A stretch of 64,000 nucleotides of DNA from Pagrus major. Its lineage: Eukaryota > Chordata > Actinopteri > Spariformes > Sparidae. Positions within the stretch are counted from its first letter, which is position 1. Each line of letters starts with the position of its first letter. The stretch is taken from assembly GCF_040436345.1 (NCBI RefSeq), contig NC_133238.1, positions 11,796,126 to 11,860,125 of the forward strand, in the 5' to 3' direction. Shown piece by piece: positions 10,830-22,800 of this stretch. Below the pieces are notes generated by a model, which saw only the letters and a program-made list of their open reading frames with translations, had not been told where the DNA came from and ran no database searches. Both the position numbers and the translations under genes were made by a program.

Positions 10830-13800
10830 ATGCCGACTGGATCAGTGAGACTGCAGAGCATTAAAAAACTGGGACAGGAGAACCAAAGCTATGACTTCTC
10901 AGATGAAGGTAACACACTTTCATGTTAACTTTTCGAGGCAGAAATGCTTCAAAATGATCAAATCTTATTGAGAATAAGAAATTATGTTTCAGCTAGAGAT
11001 GCAAAGTGCAAAAAAGTTGAATGCTTTTTATTTTATTGTGTTGCAGAACCAGCTGGCTCCTATATGTAAGTATTCTGTGGAGTATTTTATGTATATCTTA
11101 TTGTTTTAAAGGTGCACTATGTAGTTTTTATGCCTTAACTTACTAAATTATCAAACTCTCTTTGTTTTCACGACTGAATAAACTGAATAAACAAACTGAC
11201 CTTAAAGGACAACACAATTTATACTGTTTTACTTTGTTTATATGTGGCGGACCCTGCCACATTTCTAGCTTCAAACAGTATTTCCTCTGAGAACAGCTTG
11301 TTTATTCAGTTATGGAAAAAATAAACACTTCTGAGTTTGTATTATTACCTCATTAATATTGTAAATATTGAGTTCAAATGTACTCACAACTTCATAGTGC
11401 CCCTTTAAGATCTAAAAAACGGAGTATTACTTACTGTTTTTGTAGAAGAGGACTGCTTTTTCTCTGGGCTTTGGTGTCAGTGTGGATGTACAGTCAGTCT
11501 GCTGGAATGTATTTTAATATTTAAGCATGATTTCACAATGTAAGTGCAAAGTGCAGCGATCAAACAGAAGCAAAAAAGAAAAAGAACAAAAGAAGCAAAC
11601 AGAATGGGCAGTCTCAAATGTGCTATCAACCTGAACGGGAACAACTCGGCTACAATGTGTGGCCGTCAGCCCTTTCACAAGAAATCTAGTAGCTAGAAAG
11701 AGAGTTGTTTATGAGGAGTTCAATGACCTTGACCGTGTGTATGTATTTATGTATGAAGGCAGGGGTTTATTCAGCCTTTATATTTAGTCTTTAACAGCTT
11801 CACAAAGGAGCACAAATCCTGTTTACTGATGCATTTATATATCATACATTCTTGTTGGTTGCTATCAACAAGTCCCTTTGAGTTTACTAATGCTGGCCCT
11901 GAGCTAAACACAATGCAGCTTCAGAAAACAGAGACTGAAAACTAAAGACTGTTTAATTGTCAATTAACCTGTTGATTATTCTCAATGAATCGATAAGTTG
12001 CTTGGTTTATAATATGTCCTATCAGTGTTCAACAAATCCCAAGATGACATCACAACAACACAATTATATCCAATTTACTGTCACTGAGGAGTAAAGAAAG
12101 CAGAAAATATTCACATTTTAGAAACTGAAATCAGAGAATTTTACTTTAATTTTAAAAATTACTCAAACTAATGAATTGATTATCAAAATAGTTGACTAAC
12201 TAATCGTCTAGTTGATTAATCGTTGCAGCTCTAATCTGAACTAATGTCTTTTTTATAACCAGTAAGTTTGCATTGTTTTCTTTTCTTTTCTAAATGCTGT
12301 GCATGTGTTGAGCTCTCAGGGCATCCCTACGTTAATGGTTGATTTATCAACATTTAAAGTTAACGTGATGAAGTTGTGTTATTGAGTGACGTAGTATGTT
12401 TAGTAGGTCACAGTATCCTCTGTTTTCTTCCATTCAGGTCCATGACAGCTTCAAAGGACAATGAGAAGTGAGTAAAATATTGAGGCTTTGGATAGTTTGC
12501 ATATTGGGTAGGTTGCCACATTGGATAGTTTGCCACATTGGGTAGTTTGCCACATTGGGTAGTTTGCCACATTGGGTAGGTTGCCACATTGGGTAGGTTG
12601 CCACATTGGGTAGGTTGCCACATTTGGTAGGTTGCCACATTGGGTAAGTTGCCACATTGGATAGGTTGCCACATTGGGTAGGTCGCCACCTCAATAAAAA
12701 ACTGATTTTGTTTTCCAAACAGAGATCAAGGAAAAGAGCAGCAACCAGCGATCAGGGTCGGCTTCTTTCAGCTGGTAAAATACCCTCCGGTTTTTCATTC
12801 TTCACTCTGAAACATTTCCCCTTTTTCTTCATCTCTTCTTGTGTATTTGTGCATTTTCTTCCCAGTTCCGGTTTGCCACGTGCCACGACGTGCTGATGAT
12901 GGTGATAGGTAGCGTATGCGCCGTGCTGCACGGCTCGGCCCAGCCGCTCATGCTGCTGGTGTTCGGCATGCTCACCGACACCTTCATCGAGTACGACGTG
13001 GAGCTGAACGAGCTGATGGACGACAGGAAGGAGTGCGTGAACAACACTATCCAGTGGAAGAGGAACTACACTGCAGCGAACAGCCAGAACCAGTCAGACT
13101 GGTTCATGCACAATTCAACATGGGAGATGCTCGGACCGCTGAAAGCCAGGCCATGTGGGTAAGTGGGTTGTGTGTAATGCATGAGGTTGGCTTTTTCCAA
13201 CATCGAATATAGTGTAGGATGTGACATTAAAAGTTTGAGATCTGTGTTTAAGTGTGTATGTGGTTTTGTAGTCCTCATGTGTATGATTTATTTATCTTTC
13301 AGGCTTCTCGACATTGAATATGAAATGACATTATTTGCCTTCTATTATGTTGGAATTGGAGCAGCTGTCTTCTTGCTGGGATACTTTCAGGTTGGTCTTA
13401 AAATGTCACTTTTTTCACACAAAGAGAGACATCTAAAATTAGATTAGTCTCTGACATCCTTTGCTTTCACTTAAATCCAATCAGCACGACACAATTTGAT
13501 CCTATCTAGCTATGAAGTCTTGAGGAAAATTGAGCAACATCCGAAATCTTCCTCTGAAATGTTGTTAACTGCGTGGCAACAGATCAGACAGTCATCAAAC
13601 TCCAAATTCATGAGTAAAATCACCGAAAAGGCTTTTTTTTTTCCTCCCAACAACCCTCTGAGCCATGAACAATAGTTTGGATGCTTTCCAGTCAAGACTT
13701 TGTCCACAACACCAACGGAGGCAGCTCTTATTAAGGTTACATGAAATTATATCCAGACGGTAGTAAAATGTCTTGGATCTCAGTGCGTTAGAGATTTAGA

Positions 13801-16800
13801 AGTAAACTTTCAGGAAAGAATGATCCAACTCAAATCGCGAAGAGTTGGAGATATCCTGACTTTGAGTGCCTATGGATCAAACTGCTTGATCCTACATATC
13901 CCATAAAGCACCTCGATAGCATTCCCTCGGCTGCCCTGTGTGCTTTTATATCCAGCAACAGCAACAACATTGAAGAAATCTGACTATAACCTCTGTTTTT
14001 ACAACTGACAGATCTCCCTGTGGGTGACAGCCGCTGCCAGGCAGATTAAGCTCATCAGAAACATGTATTTCAGCAAAGTGATGAGGATGGAGATCGGCTG
14101 GTTTGACTGCACCTCCGTAGGGGAGCTCAACACTCGCATGTCAGAGTGAGTGGCACGATGATCGCGCGATCTCTGCTTCGTAGAGTATTTCTGGAGTTGT
14201 GGTGTGTATGTAATAAACTGGTTGTATCTGTATTACAGCGATATCAACAAGATCAACGATGCCATGGCGGATCAAGTCGCCATTTTTCTGCAGCGCTTCA
14301 CCACATTTGTGTGTGGTTTCAGCATCGGCTTTGTGAAAGGATGGAAGTTAACTCTTGTCATTGTCGCAGCGAGTCCACTGATCGGTGTTGGAGCTGGTCT
14401 TATGGCTCTGGTGAGACCCAGAGTCTTGAATGTCCTGACTTGAATTGACTTTATTTGATTTCTCTTGATCTGACTTTATTTTACTTGACCTGGCCCGACT
14501 TAAACTCTCTATATCTCTATAAGTTCTCTTGACATGATTTCTCTTGACTTGACCTTGCTTGATCTCTCTTGACTTAGTACGTCTTGAAAATCTGTTCTCA
14601 GAGGAAAATAAGGTTCCCTACCCCTACTTTCTCTTGTCTTCTCAATCAACTTTGCCTCTTTCTGTTTTTCCTCCAGTTTGTGGCAAAGCTAACAGGGATG
14701 GAGCTGCAGGCCTACGCCAAGGCTGGAGCTGTAGCCGACGAGGTCCTTTCATCCATCAGGACTGTGGCTGCTTTTGGTGGAGAGTTAAAAGAAGTTCAGA
14801 GGTAATATCTGCCAGATTACTTTTTTAAATTTTCCTATATAAATGCAGCTGAGGTGAGCTCCATCCTTCTCCTGTACAGGTACGACAAGAACTTGGTCTC
14901 AGCGCAGCGCTGGGGCATCAGAAAAGGTCTGATCATGGGCTTTTTCACCGGATACATGTGGCTGATCATCTTTCTGTGCTATGGACTGGCCTTCTGGTAT
15001 GGCTCCAGTCTGGTGGTGGACACTGCCGAGTACACACCAGGAACACTAATGCAGGTAAACCACTGACCACAGTGATAGAATCCATTTCCTGTCTCTTTTA
15101 ACCGTTTTTTAAAGCGTTTTCTTGCTGGATCTAAACTTCTGGTTACGTTTTTTGATTGGATGTTTCTTGTAACAGGCTAAGAGTGTTTCTGCGGCCCTAA
15201 TATACTGACCTCTTCATTCCAGGTGTTCTTCGGTGTTTTGGTAGCGGCCATGAATCTGGGGCAGGCCTCCCCATGTCTGGAGGCGTTCGCTGCAGGTCGC
15301 GGAGCTGCTACCATCATCTTTGAGACTATCGACAGAGTGAGAACGCTTGATGTTATAATTATTTTGCATGATTTTGATCCTTACAAGGTCAGTTATTTTC
15401 AAAGTTAACCTCTGCTTCTTGTTGACAAGTCTCATTTTTCATGTCACTGCCAGGAGCCTGAGATCGATTGTTTATCTGAGGCTGGATATAAGCTCGACAG
15501 GGTCAAAGGAGATATTGAGTTTCACAATGTGACCTTCTACTACCCCTCCAGACCTGAAGTCAAGGTACTCGCAGGCTTTACATTTGTTATCATATATAAC
15601 TAGAAACTCTCTTCATCAGTGTGACTTGTAACAGGGAGTCATGTGATCTCTCCTCAGATCCTGGACCAGCTCAGTGTTGCAGTGAAGTCAGGCGAGACCA
15701 CAGCCTTTGTGGGCCCGAGCGGAGCTGGGAAGAGTACCGCTATACAGCTCATCCAGCGCTTCTACGACCCGAAAGAGGGAATGGTAGGTTTGACTTTTGT
15801 CAGCATCTGACATGAAGGATTCCCTCGACACACTGAAGCTGCTGCCTTCCTTTGTCTAAGCTTTATTCCAGTGGTTTCAAAAATAACCATCCCCTCGGGT
15901 GATAGAAGTACATGATAATCTGTTTCATTATTCAGCCAATGGGTCCTAACAGCCTCATTTTTCACTTTTACTAGAATTAGAGGTCTTTGCACACCTTCTT
16001 TTCTTCCTTTCAACATCTAAAGAAGGAAATAGCCTCTTCTCCCCACTACACTAACAACCCCACCATTTGAAAGTAACATAGCAGGGGGGGGGAAATGCCA
16101 CAAATCACAGCAGCACAGTACTTTAATAGCACCATCCATCAATGTGAGCAAAACCAGTTTCTCTCTGTGCCCTCCATTTCAGGTGACATTGGACGGTCAT
16201 GACATCAGAGGGCTCAACATCCAATGGCTGCGCTCGCTGATTGGCATTGTGGAGCAGGAGCCTGTGCTGTTCGCCACCACCATCGCTGAGAATATACGCT
16301 ACGGCCGACCCGGCGTCTCCATGGAGGACATCATCACTGCCACGAAGGAGGCCAATGCCTACAACTTCATCTTGGACCTGCCACAGGTGAAGTTGCTTAT
16401 GCTCATGGGCAAAATAGTACAGATTCAAAGTAGTTTTGACAACCAACAGGCCCGATAACTTCCCCTGTCATTTTAAATCTGACAGAAATTCGACACCTTG
16501 GTCGGGGAGGGCGGAGGTCAGATGAGCGGCGGTCAGAAGCAGCGTATTGCCATCGCTCGAGCACTCGTCAGGAATCCTCGTATCCTGCTGCTGGACATGG
16601 CGACCTCTGCCCTTGACAACGAGAGCGAGGCGGTAGTTCAAGAAGCTTTAGACAAAGTAAGTCCGACTGATCTGCGTGATGAATTCGCTCCTGTTTTTTA
16701 TCTCTAAATCCTCCAGTCAGGGTCCTTTCAAAATGTATTCAGCGCTCTGTTGTATTCAATGTAATTTGCTTGTTCTGCAATAAAAAAATTAATGATACAA

Positions 16801-19800
16801 AAAGAAGAAAATCGATGCAGCAGAGAGAGATGAACGAAAGGGTTGCACATATTAAATTTCCGAGTCAAGGAAGACAAAATATTCACATTTCACTTGTTTA
16901 TTTGGCTCGCAGCACAACAGTTAAAAACTCTGGAGAAGGTTCTGTGTCGAGCCGAATGAACAAGTAAAGAGTATTTTTTCTCTTTTTTTGGAATATGCTC
17001 CCTGGCTTTTTTTTGGGTCTAGCGCTCCGCTGAGAATCCCAATTGTTGTAACTTCCTTTTCGCAATATTGACTTTTTTATTCCTTGGCAAAACCGGGGGC
17101 ATTACTCATAATTCAACTCAAATGTGTGTCAAAGACTCTCGTGTGTTATCCTAGTAGCTGCTAATGTAGCCTGGAGCTGCTAGCATCTAGACTTTGAAGT
17201 GCAGAATCGGTTTTGTTTCCCTTTAAAGAAGGAAATCTCAAAGTGAGAGCTTTAAAGGAATAAAGAAATGGACACGTATTTATTACAAATACAGTTTTCG
17301 ACATGAGATTAAAGCTGCTGTAAGCGTTGTTGTTGTTTCGGCTCACTTCTTGTCCATTTCGCAGTTAGAAATCTCGTCCTTCCTCTCTACATCACCACAC
17401 TTGCATGACTCCTTTTCTTTCTTTGAGGCAGCTCTCTTTGCCTCTTTCTTTTCTTCTAGCGTTTTTCTTCACTTGGCTGCAAAATATTGACAAAATGTGA
17501 GGCTAAACTTAATATTTTTGGCCCAGATTTTGGGTTGGGTGGATGTGAGGTTTATTCACAATCAGATAACCACCCTCCAAAAAAGAAATCAGGATTTTTA
17601 CAGATGCATTAATTAAGAATTTTGGTTTAAAACATTCAAAAATTAAATCAAATTATTAACAGAATATGAAAGAAAGTTTTCATGTTATGTCAATGCTAAC
17701 TAGCTAGCCTCATGCCTGAAAACCTCTTTCTCCTAGGGGTCCAGAACTCCTGTGCTAGCAGTGTTAACACCAACACTCCCTCAGTAGCCCAGTTAGCCTA
17801 GCAGCTAGCAGGGCTAACTAGGCTAACAACTGAGAGAAACAGCAGTCATGTAAACACAATCCACTGAGCAGCAGTTAGCAGCACCTTTTAAACTACCGAG
17901 AGTGTTTTTTTTACAACATTTGATTTCATCGTAGGTACGCATGGGTCGCACCACCATCTCCATTGCCCACCGGCTGTCCACCATAAAGAACGCCGATGTG
18001 ATCGTTGGCTTTGAGCACGGCCGAGCTGTGGAGAAGGGCAAACACAACGAGCTGCTGGAGAGGAAGGGAGTCTACTTCACTCTCGTCACCCTGCAGAGCC
18101 AAGGAGACAAGGCTCTGAACGAGAAGGCCCGGGAAAGTAGGTCCAGCAGCGTAAAGTTCAAATATTTGACCCAGGATCCACTGATTGTGTGCTAATTCAA
18201 TCGATCTCTTGCACTAGTGGCTAATAAAGAAGAAGAGACGGAGAAGCTATCCAGGGCGGGAAGCTACCGCAGCAGTTTGAGGTATCACACGGACACATTC
18301 CCAATCACCCCCTGCCCTTTATCACTTGCTCATTTGCTTCCTTGTGTATAATATCCATCTACGTGGTCCTGGCTGTGCATCTAAATTGGATTTTACAGTC
18401 TGAAATTGAGTTGTGTCACAGCCGAAACTGATACCTTCATTTACTTAATTACCCTTTTACATTTAGCTGACACTATCATCCAGAGCCACTCGCAAACGGT
18501 ACGGCAGCAGAGGAGGCTTGAGGTCCTCTATCAAAACCATTACAAGAGCCCAGTAATGAGTGCAACAAGAAGAACAGCAGCAGTCAAGGAGCGACAATAT
18601 ATTGTCCTTAGACCACTCGTGCATGAAGTGATGGATAAAAACAGTTGGGAAACCTTTTTTTTCTTCGACCTGGTAAATTTTCTATGTTTTGCAGGGCCTC
18701 GATCCGCCAGCGTTCCCGATCTCAGCTGTCCAAGCTGATGCCGGACTCTGTTTCCATGACGGGAGAGCTCGGCCCCAGAGCTTACTCTGTGTCACAGGCA
18801 GACAAATCTAAGGTGTGCATACATTTTTATGTGTGGGAGTGTAAGACCACTAGTGAGAAACGCTCCTGGCGTTGTATTTGTTTTTTTCTATATCAACAGC
18901 ATACACAGATAATCGCTTTTACTGCCTGCTGATGTCTACGTGTCTGTGTTAACTCAGAATGCCATCCCAGAGGAGGATGAGGAAGAGGTCGTGGAGCCGG
19001 CTCCAGTCGCCAGGATCCTCAAGTACAACGTACCTGAGTGGCCCTATATGCTTTTTGGATCCTTTGGGGCCGCCATAAACGGAGGAGTCAACCCGGTCTA
19101 CGCTCTGCTGTTCAGTCAGATCTTGGCGGTGAGGTTCACGTTCATTTTAAATGCCTTAAAGCCACTATATGTAGATTTTGACATGTAAGATAGTGGAAGG
19201 ATGTAGCTAATTTTAAAGGAGTTGTACACTATTTCTTAGAAGGCTAACTGGTTTCACTTGTAGCCTATCACAATCAATGTATGACATAGCATAAATTGCC
19301 TGTTTAAGCTAGCTGTGTTGGTAATCCTATAAAGTTTGAGAACACATCAAAGTCAGTATAACGTTTTGTTGACATTGTGCAGCATAACATGCTAACTAGC
19401 TGGGAACCGGCTTGCACTAGGCAGTCATATACCCCTCTGAGCTGGCTAGCTTGCTAGTTGTTAGCTAGCAAGATAGTTAGCAAGTAATCTTGGTGTCATT
19501 GCGTAATTGTTGGAGGACGATGCTTCTTTGGGGCAGTTTATATGAAAACAGGGTTAAAAAAAAATTGGATGGTGCGACTGAGCTAACAAGCTACGATAGC
19601 TTCCTCCATTTTGGACTCTAACGTTCCTGTTTTAAATGCTAGTGTTTAAACTGAGCCATTTTTCCCCCTTATTTTGCAGGTATGTATACCTGTCTCGAAA
19701 AAACTAATTCTATATTTACATAAAAATCTACATATGGTGGCTTTAAACCGTCGTCGTGATCTATAAATAATCTGAATAACTGGATCAAGCTTGATGTTCT

Positions 19801-22800
19801 GTGTCATCAGTAAAACCTTATGTAAAAATTATAATTACCTCTATGTAAATATATATGCTAATGATTTATTATCATATATTATCACATTGATTAAGTAATA
19901 AATGCTCAAGGCCTGATTAACATTGTGTTTTGTATGTGTATGTGTGTGTGTGTGTGTGTGTGTGTAGACATTCTCAATAACAGATCCCGAGGTTCAGAGG
20001 AGGGAGATTGATAGTGTCTGCGTGTTCTTCGTCATGGTCGGCGTGGTCTCTTTCTTCACCCAGATGCTGCAGGTAGAGTAGCAGAAAGACTGATTGTGCT
20101 CCTGCCTTCACCCCCTGCTTGTGTTCAAGGTTGTGGGAAAGTCACAAGAGACCTCCTTTACTTTAACAAATTAATACCTCCCTCGGATGAAACGGATCGT
20201 CCTACGTCCTGCTGAGACGCTGCTCCAGAACTGCGTCATCAGTCCTGACCCCCTGGTGGAGGGGAAGACAAAGACATGTTAATATATTATATTAAATTAT
20301 GTTGAAGATCCCGGTGGAGGTATTTTGAATTTAATAAGCACTTCCCGTGTTTGTCTCACCAGGGTTACGCCTTCTCCAAGTCTGGAGAGCTGCTGACCCG
20401 CAGGTTAAGGCGGCTCGGCTTCCATGCCATGCTGGGTCAAGAGATCGGCTGGTTTGACGATCACAGAAACAGCCCTGGAGCTCTGACCACGCGTCTGGCG
20501 ACCGATGCCTCGCAAGTCCAAGGAGTGAGCTGCAGCCTTCATATAAAACGATAATGATTTTTAAAAGTGATTCAGTCCAACATTCAGCGATAAAACTGAA
20601 TTTATTTAAAAAGCTGATGAGGTGAGATTTATCCAATGCAGCAGGCCATTCGTCTGGTGATAAAACATAATTTGATTTAAAACGATTTTATAATACATCG
20701 TGCTCACATCCTGCAGAGTCACACACAGTGAGAGGGCAGAGCGCTACAGAGGCAATGAAGTCAACAACAAAAGTTTTGGGGGGTTTTCGGGCTGTCTGGA
20801 AGCTTGTAATGTCTCTACTTTATGACTTTTAGGTGGATTATTTTAGCCCTCGCAAAAACATCGACATGACCTACATAACACATAAAATATGCTCTCTGTT
20901 GTTGGGTATTCATCAGGAAATGTAGAGAAACATGGAAACTTCCAACGAAATGTCTTACATGCCCATTTTTAATAGAAATAAAGTATTTAACAACATTTAT
21001 AGCCTCCTTTTTGGAATTAAATGTGCCTGCAGGGCATCTGTCAGCCCATTTACTATTTATATTGAAATTAACAGAGTAAATTAATGTATAATTTCCCAGA
21101 TAGCACACATATGTCTTACAGATGTCGGCCCAATGAATAAAAGTTATTGACATCTTGAGTAAAGTGACTTATTTCTTCTGTTCCTCAGGCCACAGGCTCG
21201 CAGATCGGCATGATCGTCAACTCTCTGACCAACATCGGCGTGGCCGTCCTCATGTCCTTCTACTTCAGCTGGAAGCTCACGCTGCTCATCCTGTGCTTCC
21301 TGCCGTTCATCGCCCTGTCGGGTGGCTTCCAGGCTAAGATGCTGACAGGGTTTGCGAAGGAGGACAAGGCGGCCATGGAGGCAGCCGGACAGGTCGGATA
21401 TCTACTCAACTCCTTTATTTATCAGCCCCCTGTTTGAAAATACCACAGTTCTGATGATGAACGCAAAAAGCATCATCTCGATAATCCTGCTAAACTTTAA
21501 GGTAGAAGGTGACATCAGCTGACATATCTACTGACAGCAGATACAGACAGCTTAACAACAGTGTCTATTTTAGGCTCCAGGTTTCAGCTTTTTCTCTCCA
21601 TCACCGAAGAAAAGCTCCACGGCCCTGCAGCTGAACTCAGATCTCGGTACAAAAGCAGTTTATTAGGCGCTCCTGTAATTTTGGCAAGTTCGGAACGGAG
21701 CTCGCGCTGTCAGGCTCGACTCCCGCCGAGGCCACCCATGCTTAAAATGCAGTGAAACACACAGTGGATAAAACCTCAGGCCAGGAAGAGCAGGAAAGTT
21801 CACAATCAAAGAAAAAGTAGTCAATTTACCATGAACTTTCTTTTACGCTATCTTAATCATCCCCATGCAGTAAACCTTACCCATCCAAATAAAGTGGATT
21901 AGATGAAAGTTTAATGATCCCTATGGGGGGAAATTGGCTTACTGCAGCAGCATAAAATAGGATATAGATAAGAGGGGAGCAAATGCTTTATCTATATCTT
22001 ACCCCCCTTCACACATTAAAAACACATAGGAGTTATGTGCAGCTTCTGTTCAGCTATCAGCCTTTTTTCCCTGTTTTTAATCTGGTATTGGAATTTCAAC
22101 CTGAGTCGTCTATTTACAGATCTCTGGTGAGGCACTAAACAACATCCGCACCATCGCAGGCCTGGGGAAAGAGAGGCGCTTCGTGGACACATACGCGGCC
22201 CAGCTTGAAGCTCCGTACGAAGCGGCCCTGAAGAAGGCGAATGTGTACGGAGCCTGCTACGGCTTCGCCCAGTGCATCATCTTCTTTACCAACTCCGCCT
22301 CCTACAGGTTTGGAGGCTACCTGGTGCGTCAGGAGGGGCTTCACTTCAGCCTGGTGTTCAGGTGAGAGGACGAGGCTGTCGAGTGTGGCGTTGTCCTGTG
22401 TGCTCGTTTTGTATTTTTGACTTCTCATGGCTGAAAATCACTTTCAATTCTATCTAACTACATTACAAATCAGGATATTTTCTTTGTAGGCAAGAGGGTT
22501 TGCACCAAATGCATGGGTTTAGCATTGGGTTGGCATTAGCGCTCACTCAATACAGCTCTGATACAGCTGTGAGTGAACAGTGAGGTAAAATTAAAGTAAC
22601 ACATGTTTGTAAAGGTAATTTGAATCCCACGTGAGAATGGCTTAAAGGACAACGTTTTTATGTGGCGGACCCCGCCACCTTTCTAGCTTTCAAACAGTGT
22701 TCTGGGGACAGAAGCAGGTTGTTTATTCAGTTAAGAAAAAATAATAATTCTGTATTGTATTATTGCCTCAATAATATTGTAAATATTAAAATTCGGAGTT

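Noticed and set aside
12490..12689. Possible CRISPR-like array
   Set aside because: Units are directly adjacent with no unique spacers, in an animal intron; it is a minisatellite.
12408..12718. Three overlapping minus-strand open frames of 73-94 codons with a repeating peptide
   Set aside because: They are the three frames of the 17-bp minisatellite in abcb11 intron 3; no start context, splice or family support.
16555..16625. Inactivating mutation in abcb11 NBD1 (Met instead of catalytic Glu)
   Set aside because: The same residue is present in mammalian BSEP, so it is a normal feature of this protein.
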